From assembly GCF_001005295.1 (NCBI RefSeq), contig NZ_LBMK01000003.1:1202527-1266526 (forward strand): a stretch of DNA of 64,000 nucleotides. Reading direction: 5' to 3'. The translations under genes were made by a program, and so were the position numbers. The stretch's first letter is position 1. The number at the start of each line of letters is the position of its first letter. Positions 8,764 to 17,685 of the stretch are shown here, one piece after another. Under the pieces are notes generated by a model. It saw only the letters and a list, made by a program, of their open reading frames with translations. It had not been told where the DNA came from and ran no database searches. Source of the DNA: Streptomyces yangpuensis (GTDB lineage Bacteria > Actinomycetota > Actinomycetes > Streptomycetales > Streptomycetaceae).

Positions 8764-10780
8764 AGACCCCTACCTGTGGCTGGAAGACGTATCCGGCGAA
8801 GCCGCCCTCGCCTGGGTCCGGGAGCGCAACGCCGAGACCGTCGACGCGCTGACCGGAGACCCCGGCTTCAAGGTGCTCGAGCAGGAGATGCGCGAGGTGC
8901 TGGACGACGACGGGCGGATCCCCTACGCCGTCCGCCGCGGCCGCCACCTCTACAACTTCTGGCAGGACGCCGACCACGTACGCGGCCTGTGGCGGCGCAC
9001 CACCCTGGAGGAGTACCGCACGGACCGCCCGGACTGGGAGGTGCTCCTGGACCTCGACGCGCTGGCCGAGGCCGAGGGGGAGAAGTGGGCGTGGGCCGGC
9101 AGCAGGGTCCTCGCCCCCGAGCACCGGCACGCCCTGGTCCTGCTCTCCCGGGACGGCGCCGACGCCTGCGTCGTGCGCGAGTTCGATCTGGAGACCCTGG
9201 AGTTCGTCGCGGACGGGTTCACGGTCGCCGAGGCCAAGACCCGGATCGGGTGGATCGACCACGACCGGGTCTGGATCGGGACCGACTTCGGTCCCGGCTC
9301 GCTGTCCACGTCCGGTTACCCGCTTCAGGTGCGCCGCTGGCTGCGCGGCACACCCCTCGAAGCCGCCGAGCTCGTCTACCAGGGCGGCCCGTCCGACCTG
9401 TCCGCCTCCGGCTGGCACGACGACACTCCCGGCTTCGAGCGGGACTTCGTCCACCGGCAGATCGACTTCTGGAACCAGGAGCTGTTCCTCCTCCCCGAGG
9501 ACGGCAACGGCCCGCCCGTGAAGATCGACGTACCGGACGACGCGAACGCCTCCGTCCACCGGGAATGGCTGACCGTCACCACCAGGACGCCGTGGCTCGG
9601 TCACCCGGCGGGCGCCCTCCTCGCCTTCGGCCTCACCGCGTTCCAGGAGGGGGCGCGGGAGGCCGAGGTGCTGTTCACCCCCGACGAGCGCACCGCCCTC
9701 GCCGGGTACAGCTGGACCCGCAACCACCTCATCCTCAGCACCCGGGCCGACGTCTCCTCCGCCATGGAGCTGCTCACCCCCGGCCCGGACGGCTGGAGCC
9801 GGGCACCGCTGCCGGGCCTGCCGGCCCTGTCCACCGCCTCGGTCACCTGCACCGACCCGGACGTCGGCGACGAGTACTTCCACCTCGTCACCGGCTTCCT
9901 CCAGCCCTCCACGCTCTACCGGGGCACGGCGGGCGCCGAGGACGACAGCGAGCCCGTCAAGCAGAGCCCGGCGCTCTTCGACACCACCGGCCTCACCGTC
10001 AGCCAGTTCTTCGCGACCTCCGCGGACGGCACCCGAGTGCCGTACTTCGTCGTGGGTCCCGAGGACCGGCCCGGTCCCGGACCCACCCTGCTCTACGGCT
10101 ACGGGGGCTTCGAGATCTCCATGGTCCCCTCCTACAGCGCGGTCACCGGCCGCGCCTGGCTCGCGCGCGGCGGCACCTACGTCGTCGCCGGCATCCGGGG
10201 CGGGCACGAGTACGGGCCCGCCTGGCACCGGGCGGCGCTCGGCGCGAACCGGGTCCGGGCGTACGAGGACTTCGCGGCCGTCGCCCGGGACCTCGTCGCC
10301 CGGGACATCACCACCCCGGCCCAGCTGGGCATCGAGGGCGGAAGCAACGGCGGCCTCCTCATGGGCGCGATGCTCACCCGCGAACCGGAACTGTTCGGCG
10401 CGGTCGTCGCGCACGTGCCGCTGCTGGACATGCTCCGCTTCCACAAGCTCCTCGCCGGCGCCAGCTGGATCGCCGAGTACGGCGACCCGGACGACCTCGC
10501 GGACCGGCCCCACCTGGAGGAGATCTCCCCCTACCACCGGATCCGGGCGGACGGGCCCGCGTACCCACCGCTGCTCCTGCTCACCTCGACCCGCGACGAC
10601 CGCGTCCACCCCGGGCACGCCCGCAAGATGGCCGCCCGGCTGCGCGAGGCCGGTCACCCGGTGTTCTTCCACGAGCACCTCGGCGGTGGCCACGCGGGCG
10701 CCACGGATCACCGGCAGACGGCCTTCAACGAGGCCCTCGTGCACACCTTCCTGTGGGAGCGCCTGACCCCGACGACGTGA
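8753..10780 (+). CDS. Prolyl oligopeptidase family serine peptidase (S9A)
   Basis: This 675-residue cytoplasmic enzyme has an N-terminal seven-bladed propeller region and a C-terminal alpha/beta-hydrolase domain. The catalytic triad is visible: Ser in EGGSNGGLLMG (about residue 531), Asp in TSTRDDRVHPGHA (about 614) and His in GGGHAGATDH (about 646). It would cleave short proline-containing peptides. No signal peptide. ATG 8753 overlaps the permease end by 11 nt, and a CACAAT-N6-ATG sequence could also give an independent leaderless transcript. Confidence 0.9.
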   Translation: MSDEDPYLWLEDVSGEAALAWVRERNAETVDALTGDPGFKVLEQEMREVLDDDGRIPYAVRRGRHLYNFWQDADHVRGLWRRTTLEEYRTDRPDWEVLLDLDALAEAEGEKWAWAGSRVLAPEHRHALVLLSRDGADACVVREFDLETLEFVADGFTVAEAKTRIGWIDHDRVWIGTDFGPGSLSTSGYPLQVRRWLRGTPLEAAELVYQGGPSDLSASGWHDDTPGFERDFVHRQIDFWNQELFLLPEDGNGPPVKIDVPDDANASVHREWLTVTTRTPWLGHPAGALLAFGLTAFQEGAREAEVLFTPDERTALAGYSWTRNHLILSTRADVSSAMELLTPGPDGWSRAPLPGLPALSTASVTCTDPDVGDEYFHLVTGFLQPSTLYRGTAGAEDDSEPVKQSPALFDTTGLTVSQFFATSADGTRVPYFVVGPEDRPGPGPTLLYGYGGFEISMVPSYSAVTGRAWLARGGTYVVAGIRGGHEYGPAWHRAALGANRVRAYEDFAAVARDLVARDITTPAQLGIEGGSNGGLLMGAMLTREPELFGAVVAHVPLLDMLRFHKLLAGASWIAEYGDPDDLADRPHLEEISPYHRIRADGPAYPPLLLLTSTRDDRVHPGHARKMAARLREAGHPVFFHEHLGGGHAGATDHRQTAFNEALVHTFLWERLTPTT

Positions 10781-10836
10781 GCGGCCGGCCGGGCACGCGC
10801 GTACCGCGTGCCCCCGTACGGCGGTCCCGGGGGCTG

Positions 10837-11850
10837 TCAGGCCGCCCTGCGGCGCAGGAGGGCCCGGAGGGCGATGCCGCAGAGCAGGAGGACTCCGGCG
10901 CCGGCACCGGCCCACAGCGCGATCTCCCGCCTTCAGCTCCACCCGCCAGAAGGGTGCCTCGCCGACGGCGATCGACTGCCGGTGGGTGCCCGGCCCGATG
11001 GGGGTGGCGCTGTTGAAGGAGAAGCCGCCCTCCGCGTCGGCACCGGTTCGGGGCTCCGGGGTGCGTGCTCCGGCCTCCTAGGTCGTGGCGTCGGCGATGC
11101 CGACGAGGAGCTCTACGGGCATCGGCCTGTCGCCGGACTTCGTCACGTCGTTCTCGACCATGATGCAGCCGGTGTCGTCGGGAGCGGGCTTGTCGTTGCC
11201 CGATCCGGGCTTGCTGCGGCCGCCGGCGGTGATGACGTTCGCCTACCCCATCGACTGGTCGAACTCGCGCAGCCACGCGCGGGGTTCGCCGTCTCCCGGC
11301 GGACCGGCGGCGACGGTGATCACGGAGCCCCGCCCGTACCCCTGCTCGGCGACAGCCGTGGCGCTCACCTGGAGCCGCTGGTCGGTCCGCTTCTTGACCT
11401 TGTAGTAGAGGTCGCGTCCCCCGGTGAACCTGTCCAGGTACTGGCCGGGTGCGACGAGCGGAGCGTCCTGGCAGCCGTTCAGGGAGCCGGAGACCGGCTT
11501 TCCGGTGGCCTGGTAGGTCCGCCATCCCTTGCGGAACAGGGTGCCCAGGTTGCCGGTCAGCGAGTCGGCGTCCTGGGCGTCCGCGTACGACCCGCCGGTC
11601 ACGTCGGCGATGCACTTCAGCTGCGTGCGCGCCGAGGAGGGCGTGCGGAAGCCGACGACGTCCACGGCGAGGTCGACCCCCTGGGCCTTCAGCTCACGGG
11701 CCACATCGCAGGGCGGCGGCGGAGCGCAGGTGTCCTCCCCGTCCGAGACCAGGACGATCCGGCGGTTGCCGGTCGTGCCGAGGTCCTTGGCGGCTTCGCG
11801 GAGGGAGACGCCGATCGGCGTGAACCCGGCCGCCGTGAAGCCCTCGAGGC
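10837..11850 (-). pseudogene. Decayed von Willebrand factor A domain membrane protein
   Basis: On the minus strand the reading EGFTAAGFTPIGVSLREAA, then NRRIVLVSDGEDTCAPPPPC and VDLAVDVVGF is clearly the middle of a vWA domain protein. Reading on, it meets an in-frame TAG near 11243, another stop near 11080, and needs a frameshift near 10925 to reach a C-terminal TM helix (ALWAGAGAGVLLLCGIALRA, then LLRRRAA and stop at 10837). The N-terminus with the metal-binding DxSxS motif is missing: homology stops at about 11850, where the sequence switches to an unrelated plus-strand fragment. The gene is therefore truncated and carries several inactivating lesions. Confidence 0.75.
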
Positions 11851-11982
11851 GACGGCTCCGAACTCCCCGTCCGGCACGCCGTCCACGGCCCCGGCCGGCT
11901 CACCACCTGCCTCGCCGAACCGGTGACGGCTCCCGGGGCCCGCATCAACCTCAGCTTCTACACGCCCGCGGACGCGCCCTGA
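11851..11982 (+). pseudogene. C-terminal fragment of an unrecognised plus-strand gene
   Basis: A 43-residue frame beginning DGSELPVRHAVHGPGRLTTC and ending NLSFYTPADAP reads as a natural protein tail with good GC3 bias. A stop codon lies just upstream in frame, inside the broken vWA gene, so this is a fragment joined to it at about 11850. Function unknown. After it, 11983-12240 holds no convincing gene; a minus-strand frame there contains a short charged helix (AGRAAIEQRVETLRKGQG) that may be another relic. Confidence 0.5.
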
Positions 11983-12240
11983 CCCTTGCGGAGGGTCTCG
12001 ACCCGCTGCTCGATCGCAGCCCGGCCGGCCCGCTCGCGCCGCCGGGCCCTCGACCCGGAACGCCTTCCGGCGCAGGCCGCGAAACGCCGGGCGAACGCCG
12101 CTGGAACGCCACATGGCGGGGGAGTGGCGTCCCGGGGGCGCCCGACAGACATCCGTTCGGGGGACTCGGGACGCCCGGGGCACGCGGAAGCCGCTTCCGT
12201 GCTCCACGATCGGCGGGTGCAACCCCGGAGGGAGGACCCC

Positions 12241-13062
12241 ATGAGCACCCCGTTCGCGTCCGCCGCCCCCTACTACGCCCGCTACCGGCCCCCGTATCCG
12301 CGGGAGTTCCACGACCTGCTCGCGGACCGCTTCGTGCTCGACGGCTCCCAGACCGTCCTGGACCTCGGCGCCGGCCCCGGCACGCTCGCTCTGCCCCTGG
12401 CCCCGCTGGCCGACCACGTGTACGCCGTGGACCCGGAGCCGGCGATGCTCGCCGAGGGGACACGGCTCGCCGAGGAGCGCGGCCTCACGAACATCTCGTG
12501 GCTGCGCGGCGACGACGCCGCCGTCACCCGGCTGTGCCTGCCCCGGATCGACCTGTGCGTCATCGGCAGGGCCTTCCGCCGGATGGACCGCGCGCGGGTG
12601 CTGACCGGCCTCGACGAGGTGCTCGCGCCCCGGGGCGGGCTCGCCGTCGTCGCCTGCCTGCACCCGCCCGGCGCACCGCGGCCGGCCTGGCTGACCGTGG
12701 TCGACGAGGTGCGCGCACGCTTCCTCGGAACCGGCCGGGCCGACGGGGACGGCCGGGAGGACACCGAGATCCGGGACGACTGGGAGGACTGGGTCGAGCT
12801 GGGCGAGCTGGGCGACCTCCTCGCGAAGTCGCCGCTCTCGCGCGTCGAAACCCACCAGTGGGACCAGACCGTCCGCCGCACCGTGGACGAGGTGGTCGGC
12901 CTCCAGCTCTCGCTCCCCTCCTGCGGCCCGGCCGTGCTGGGCGACCGTACGGCAGCCTTCGGGACGGAGCTGCGCCGGGCCCTCCTCGACCACGATCCCG
13001 GCGGCACCTACGTCCGGACCGTCCGTATCGGGGCCGCCGTCGCCACCAGGCCGCGGCGCTGA
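12241..13062 (+). CDS. Class I SAM-dependent methyltransferase
   Basis: A 273-residue protein with a Rossmann methyltransferase core: motif I VLDLGAGPGT at about residues 40-49, acidic ribose-binding VYAVDPEPAMLAE, and RIDLCVIGRAF as motif IV region. The N-terminal ASAAPYYARYRPPYP is the start common to UbiE/Methyltransf_11-type enzymes. A strong GGAGGGAGG ribosome site precedes ATG 12241. Substrate unknown; it is transcribed alone and converges with the reductase at 13108. Confidence 0.85.
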   Translation: MSTPFASAAPYYARYRPPYPREFHDLLADRFVLDGSQTVLDLGAGPGTLALPLAPLADHVYAVDPEPAMLAEGTRLAEERGLTNISWLRGDDAAVTRLCLPRIDLCVIGRAFRRMDRARVLTGLDEVLAPRGGLAVVACLHPPGAPRPAWLTVVDEVRARFLGTGRADGDGREDTEIRDDWEDWVELGELGDLLAKSPLSRVETHQWDQTVRRTVDEVVGLQLSLPSCGPAVLGDRTAAFGTELRRALLDHDPGGTYVRTVRIGAAVATRPRR

Positions 13063-13107
13063 CCGGGCCGCGGCGCTGACCGGGGCGGGTCGCGACCGCG
13101 GCCGGGC

Positions 13108-14115
13108 TCAGCCGTCGAGTTCGGCGCCGTCGAGCGCGGCGAGGAGTTCGCGTTCGTAGCCGGTGCTCAGGCCGGCCCGGCGGACGCGGTCCAGGCCCTC
13201 GGCGCGCTCCCACTCCAGGAGGTCCGCGAGCATCTGCGCGCGCGGCCGGTGCCGCAGCCCCGCCGCGCGCGCCGCGGCACCGCTGCGGGCGGAGAAGCCC
13301 GCCCACCGCGGGTCGGTCATCCACATGGCCAGCGACTCCGGCCCCATGAACGGCGCGACCTCCCGGTCCAGGAACCACTGCGGGTCCGCCGTCGCCACCT
13401 CCCCGGTGTGCCCGGCCACCCGGCGCGACAGGCCGACCCACTCGTCGAACGGCACGACGGGCCCCACCGCGTCGAAGGTCCCGGCCGTGCCCTCCCGCGC
13501 CAGGTCCAGCAGCCATCCCGCGAGATCACGCACGTCCACCACCTGCGTCGGCAGGCCGGGGGAGTGCGGTACGAGCATCGGCTGGTCCACCGTGCGGGCG
13601 GCGCGCGCCACCCAGTAGCCCGACCGCCCGGTGTGGTCGCCCGGGCCGCCGATCAGTCCGGCCCGGGCGACGACGAGCCGGTCCCCGACCGCCGCGCGTA
13701 CGGCCGCTTCGCAGGCGACCTTGGCCTCCCCGTACTCCTCCCGCCCCACGTACTGCTGCTCCGTGGGCGCGAGGAGCGCCGCCGACTCGTCGGCGCCGAC
13801 CGTGCCGTGGTCGGCGTAGGCGCTGACGGACGAGACGTACGTCCAGTGCCGGGTCCGCTCCGCCAGTGCCACCAGTGCGTCGCGGACGAACGCCGGCTGC
13901 CAGGACACCTCCAGTACGGCGTCCCAGTCGCGGTCCAGGAGACCGGCGTAGGCGGCGGCCCCGTCCTGCCGGTCCGCCGCCACCAGCCGGGCGCCCGGTG
14001 CGACTTCGCCGCTCTCGCCGCGGGCAAGGCATGTGACGTGGTGGCCGCGTTCCACCGCCTGCCGGGTGATCTCACGCCCCAGCCACGCGGTCCCGCCCAG
14101 TATCAGAAGCTCCAT
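13108..14115 (-). CDS. NAD-dependent epimerase/reductase (extended SDR)
   Basis: A 335-residue extended SDR: nucleotide-binding [14 protein letters not shown] at residues 3-16, [15 protein letters not shown] with the active-site Ser, and [15 protein letters not shown] with the YxxxK pair (YGEAK). A sugar-nucleotide or small aldehyde/ketone substrate is possible. ATG 14115 is chosen because it directly precedes the Rossmann strand and has a GGGGTGG-type site. Confidence 0.8.
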   Translation of the reverse strand: MELLILGGTAWLGREITRQAVERGHHVTCLARGESGEVAPGARLVAADRQDGAAAYAGLLDRDWDAVLEVSWQPAFVRDALVALAERTRHWTYVSSVSAYADHGTVGADESAALLAPTEQQYVGREEYGEAKVACEAAVRAAVGDRLVVARAGLIGGPGDHTGRSGYWVARAARTVDQPMLVPHSPGLPTQVVDVRDLAGWLLDLAREGTAGTFDAVGPVVPFDEWVGLSRRVAGHTGEVATADPQWFLDREVAPFMGPESLAMWMTDPRWAGFSARSGAAARAAGLRHRPRAQMLADLLEWERAEGLDRVRRAGLSTGYERELLAALDGAELDG

Positions 14116-14193
14116 CCGTCCACCCCAGCACACCGGGGCCGCCGGCCGCGACCCCGGTTCGCGGTCGGCGAAGACGCGGGCGCCGCACCCGCC

Positions 14194-14700
14194 TCACAGA
14201 TCGCGGCGCATGCAGACACGGGGCCACCGGTCCAGCCCGTGCGCCGCCTCGCGCGCGCGGATCTCCCGCAGGCCCGCAGTGAGCGCCTCCGCGGCGAGGG
14301 GACGGAAGCCGCAGCGGACGTAGTACGGGGCGTTCCACGGGACCTCGGTGAAGGTGGTGAGCGTCAGCGCGGGCACGCCCTCGCCCACGGCGACCGCGGC
14401 GAGGTGCTCCAGCAGGGACCGGCCGATGCCGCGGCGGGCGTGGTCCGGATGCACGGACACCTGCTCGACGTGGAGGTTGCCCGCCACGCGTTCGGCGATG
14501 AGGTAGGCGACCGGGGCGTCGGCACCGTCCACCGCCACCCAGGCGAGCCCCGCCTCCCGGTAGGGGGCGAGCTCGCCGAGCGTCAGCGGCTCGTCGTCGG
14601 CGATCTCCGGCATTCCGATGTCCCGGAAGCAGCGCCCGGCCGCCCTCTCGATGTCCTGGAGGACCGTCAGTTCGTCAGCATGGACCGCGCGTACAGGCAT
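14194..14700 (-). CDS. GNAT family N-acetyltransferase
   Basis: A 168-residue GNAT fold protein. The acetyl-CoA pyrophosphate loop is visible as VSVHPDHARRGIGRSLLEHL (Q/RxxGxG/A as RRGIGR, about residues 85-100), followed by ALTLTTFTEVPWNAPYYVRCG typical of the beta5-alpha4 region. Acceptor substrate unknown. The start has GACAAT six bases upstream, suggesting a leaderless mRNA. Confidence 0.85.
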   Translation of the reverse strand: MPVRAVHADELTVLQDIERAAGRCFRDIGMPEIADDEPLTLGELAPYREAGLAWVAVDGADAPVAYLIAERVAGNLHVEQVSVHPDHARRGIGRSLLEHLAAVAVGEGVPALTLTTFTEVPWNAPYYVRCGFRPLAAEALTAGLREIRAREAAHGLDRWPRVCMRRDL

Positions 14701-14855
14701 GGCGGCATTGTCCGCGCGGAACCACCCGGATGCACACGGGTTTTCGCCGCGGCCGCGGTGGTCTGTGCTCCGTCCGAGTTCACTTCGGGTGCCCGTTCGG
14801 CCCCAGGGCCGAGCGCATGATCATCATGTTGGCTCCCCATCGGTTTGATACGGCT

Positions 14856-16298
14856 ATGCCACGAATGCGACGGACACAACCGACCAAGGCGTGGGGCGCC
14901 GTGGCTGCGGTGACGGGGGCCATGCTGGTCGTCGCCGCAGCGCCGGGCCGGGCCCCCGATACGACCTCACCGGACACCACCCCCGCGGGCCAGGCGCGCG
15001 AAGCCGCGGTCACCCTGCTGGTGGGCAGGGTGCTCGAAGGGGCCCACGGTACCGGCGAAGGGCGGTGCGCCGCCCGGGTGTTGCAGCCCGGCCTGTGCGA
15101 CGGCTGGCAGGAGCAGCGGGTACGGGCCACCGCACGCGGCGTGGGGTCCGTACTGAAGGAGCCGGCCTTCGCCGACGCCGCCTGGGCGGAGGTACGGCCC
15201 ACCGACGCGGGCGGGCCCCTGGAGATCACCCTCGGCGAACCGGGCCGTATCACGGACGTGACCGTGCGGGACGGACACGGCCGCCACCTGGCCGGTGAAC
15301 TGGGCCCGCACAACGACCGCTGGCTCAACACCGAGTCGCTGCGCGCCGGGGAGACGTACACCGTGCAGGTCGGCGCGCAGGACGCGGTCGGCAGCCCGGT
15401 CGGCGTGACCATGGCCTTCCGTACCGCGCCGCCCGCGGACGGGGGCAGGCTGACCGTCGAGTTCGGGCCGGGCCCGGGCACCTACGGAGCCGGGGAGATC
15501 GTGACGGCCGCCCTCAGTCGGCCGGTCCCCGCCGGCGACCCCGTGGCGCGCGCCCGGCTGGAGCAGGCGCTGGAGGTGACCTCGGAGCCGCCTGTCGAGG
15601 GCGCCTGGCACTGGGTCGACGCATCGACCCTGCACTTCCGCCCCCGTACGTACTGGCCCGCGCACACGGTGGTCCGCGTCCGCAGCGGACTCGACGGGGT
15701 CGAGGTCGGCGACCAGGCCTACGGCGGCCCCTCCGAGGACCTGCAGTTCACCATCGGGGACCGCATCGAGGCCGTCACCGACTCCGCCACCCACCGGATG
15801 ACCGTACGCCGCAACGGACGCGTGATCAGGACCATCCCGGTCACCACCGGCAAGGAGGGGTTCAGGACCCGCAGCGGCATCAAGGTGGTCCTGCGCAAGG
15901 AGTCCAAGGTCCGTATGCGCGGTGACACCGTCGGCATCAAACGCGGCACCAAGGAGTTCTACGACCTGCCCGTCTCCTACGCGACCCGGGTGACCTGGAG
16001 CGGCGAGTACATCCACGCCGCGCCCTGGTCGGTCGAGGCGCAGGGCGAGGAGAACGTCAGCCACGGCTGTACGGGGATGAGCACCGAGAACGCCGCCTGG
16101 TTCTTCGACACCGTCCGGGAGGGGGACATCGTGGAGGTCGTCAACAGCGGCGGCGAGAGGATGGCCCCCTTCGACAACGGCTTCGGCGACTGGAACGTGG
16201 ACTGGCCCAGCTGGCTGGCCGGCAGCGCACTGGCCGACGTCGACGCCGCCTCGCCCGGTTCACCGCTCACCCCGTCCCGCCTGCACCCCACCACCTGA
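14856..16298 (+). CDS. Secreted L,D-transpeptidase (Ig-like + YkuD)
   Basis: A cell-wall enzyme that would form 3-3 peptidoglycan cross-links. After a signal-type N-terminus (RRTQPTKAWGAVAAVTGAML) come an unassigned segment, an Ig-like domain (about residues 200-310) and a YkuD domain with the catalytic signature YIHAAPWSVEAQ, then SHGCTGMS, containing the catalytic Cys. No lipobox cysteine is seen. ATG 14856 is used because TTGATA sits 5 nt upstream as a leaderless -10; ATG 14817 is an alternative. A 9-bp tandem repeat overlaps the stop codon. Confidence 0.85.
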   Translation: MPRMRRTQPTKAWGAVAAVTGAMLVVAAAPGRAPDTTSPDTTPAGQAREAAVTLLVGRVLEGAHGTGEGRCAARVLQPGLCDGWQEQRVRATARGVGSVLKEPAFADAAWAEVRPTDAGGPLEITLGEPGRITDVTVRDGHGRHLAGELGPHNDRWLNTESLRAGETYTVQVGAQDAVGSPVGVTMAFRTAPPADGGRLTVEFGPGPGTYGAGEIVTAALSRPVPAGDPVARARLEQALEVTSEPPVEGAWHWVDASTLHFRPRTYWPAHTVVRVRSGLDGVEVGDQAYGGPSEDLQFTIGDRIEAVTDSATHRMTVRRNGRVIRTIPVTTGKEGFRTRSGIKVVLRKESKVRMRGDTVGIKRGTKEFYDLPVSYATRVTWSGEYIHAAPWSVEAQGEENVSHGCTGMSTENAAWFFDTVREGDIVEVVNSGGERMAPFDNGFGDWNVDWPSWLAGSALADVDAASPGSPLTPSRLHPTT

Positions 16299-16365
16299 CG
16301 GACCTGACGGACCTGACGGACCTGACGGACCTGACGGACCCGACGGACCCGACGGACCCGACGGG
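16294..16365. repeat. 9-bp tandem repeat, eight units
   Basis: Five copies of CCTGACGGA, two of CCCGACGGA and one CCCGACGGG are arranged head to tail. The array begins at the last codon of the transpeptidase gene and contains its TGA stop. In the antisense direction it spells an artificial Gly-Pro-Ser repeat. Confidence 0.95.
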
Positions 16366-16385
16366 GCGTCCGGGCGGCCCTGGCA

Positions 16386-16391
16386 TACGAT
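16386..16391 (+). promoter_or_regulatory. -10 element for a leaderless HAD hydrolase mRNA
   Basis: TACGAT followed by exactly six bases (CACCCC) and the ATG at 16398 is a textbook TANNNT-N6-start leaderless promoter. No Shine-Dalgarno sequence is present. Confidence 0.55.
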
Positions 16392-16397
16392 CACCCC

Positions 16398-17090
16398 ATG
16401 ATCCGAGGAGTGATGTTCGACTTCTCCGGCACGCTGCTGCGCATCGAGTCGACGGAGGAGTGGCTCGGCGCGGGCCTGGCGGCGACCGGCATCCGGCTGT
16501 CCGACGAGGAGTTCCGCGAGACGGCGGGGCGGCTGACGGAGTACGGCGCCCTGCCGGGCGGTTCCGCGCCCCGGCGGATGCCCCCACACCTCGAAGCCGT
16601 GTGGCAGGAACGGGACGTGAGCACCGATCAGCACCGGGCCGCCTACGGCGGTCTGGCGCTGGCCGCCGGCCTTCCCGCGCCGGAGCTGGCGCAGGCGCTC
16701 TACGACCGCCACATGAGCCCGGCCGCCTGGCGGCCGTACCCGGACGCCGTACCCACGCTGCGCGAGCTGCGGCGCCGGGGCGTCCCGGTGGCCGTGGTGA
16801 GCAACATCGGCTGGGACCTGAGGCCGGTCTTCCGTGCGCACGGCCTGGACGAGCTGGTCGACGTGTACGTGCTCTCCTATGAGCTGGGCGTCCAGAAGCC
16901 CGATCCCCTGATGTTCCGGACCGCCTGCGACCGGCTCGGCCTGCCGCCCGGCGAGGTGCTGATGGTCGGCGACGACCGCACCGCGGACGGCGGCGCCGCG
17001 GCGCTCGGCTGCCCGGTGCACTTCGTCGACCACCTGCCGGTCGGCCGGCGGCCGCACGGCCTCACACCCCTCCTGGACCTGCTGGGATAG
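16398..17090 (+). CDS. HAD superfamily hydrolase (subfamily IA)
   Basis: This 230-residue phosphatase-type HAD has motif I FDFSGTLL (nucleophile Asp kept; the usual second Asp is Ser), motif II VAVVSNIGW, motif III Lys in ELGVQKPDPLMF and motif IV MVGDDRTADGG. A helical cap lies between residues 15 and 100. The Asp-to-Ser change at the general acid/base position occurs in some actinomycete HADs and may alter activity. It overlaps the convergent zinc-ribbon gene by 29 nt. Confidence 0.82.
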   Translation: MIRGVMFDFSGTLLRIESTEEWLGAGLAATGIRLSDEEFRETAGRLTEYGALPGGSAPRRMPPHLEAVWQERDVSTDQHRAAYGGLALAAGLPAPELAQALYDRHMSPAAWRPYPDAVPTLRELRRRGVPVAVVSNIGWDLRPVFRAHGLDELVDVYVLSYELGVQKPDPLMFRTACDRLGLPPGEVLMVGDDRTADGGAAALGCPVHFVDHLPVGRRPHGLTPLLDLLG

Positions 17091-17631
17091 ACGCCGGCGG
17101 CGGGTCGCCGTCGATGTTCCACCGGGACGGCAGCGGCCCGTCGCAGAACACGCACACGAAGTCGTCCTCGCGCACGATGCCGACCTCCCGGCACCCGGGG
17201 CACCGGCGGAACACCACCTCGTGCGTGTACCCGCCCGGGTGCCCGATCCCCGCCGCCCCCAGCGCTTCCGCGACGGCCGCCCAGGAGACGACGTCGGGGC
17301 AGTACCCGGTCGACTGGTTGCTGACCTCGCCGACCGCCCACGCACCGGCCGCCGCCCGGGAGAACCCCATCTCACCGGCGGCCAGGACGGCCGCGCCGCC
17401 CGCGCACACGACGTGCTCGCTGCGCCGTGGCGCGAGCCGCAGCACACCGGTGGTGTCGACGACGAACGTGAACGGCTCGGCGAGCTCCCGCGCGGGCAGC
17501 GCGGAGAGCCACGCCTCGGCATCCGCTGCCGACCGGATGCCGAGGCCCCCGCTCCCCGGCCGGACCAGTGACAGCGGCCCGGCGGGCCCCACGTACCGGT
17601 AGGCCCGGTGGGGGCGCCCTCGTATGCCCAT
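17062..17631 (-). CDS. Conserved hypothetical protein with C-terminal zinc ribbon
   Basis: This 189-residue protein has a C-terminal Cys pattern RRCPGCREVGIV, then DFVCVFCDGPLP: two CxxC knuckles about 15 residues apart, fitting a zinc ribbon. The N-terminal part (GIRSAADAEAWLSALPAREL, then FTFVVDTTGVLRLAPRRSEH) looks like a small alpha/beta domain without a recognised family. It is divergent from the methyltransferase at 17686. Confidence 0.7.
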   Translation of the reverse strand: MGIRGRPHRAYRYVGPAGPLSLVRPGSGGLGIRSAADAEAWLSALPARELAEPFTFVVDTTGVLRLAPRRSEHVVCAGGAAVLAAGEMGFSRAAAGAWAVGEVSNQSTGYCPDVVSWAAVAEALGAAGIGHPGGYTHEVVFRRCPGCREVGIVREDDFVCVFCDGPLPSRWNIDGDPPPASIPAGPGGV

Positions 17632-17685
17632 GGGGACACCGTAAATGACGCGCCCTCAGCCGGGCGGTGTGCCATCCTCGGCTTC

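Noticed and set aside
11983-12240. Minus-strand frame with a charged helix before the methyltransferase gene
   Set aside because: Too short and without a start, domain or consistent codon bias; at most a relic of the neighbouring rearrangement.
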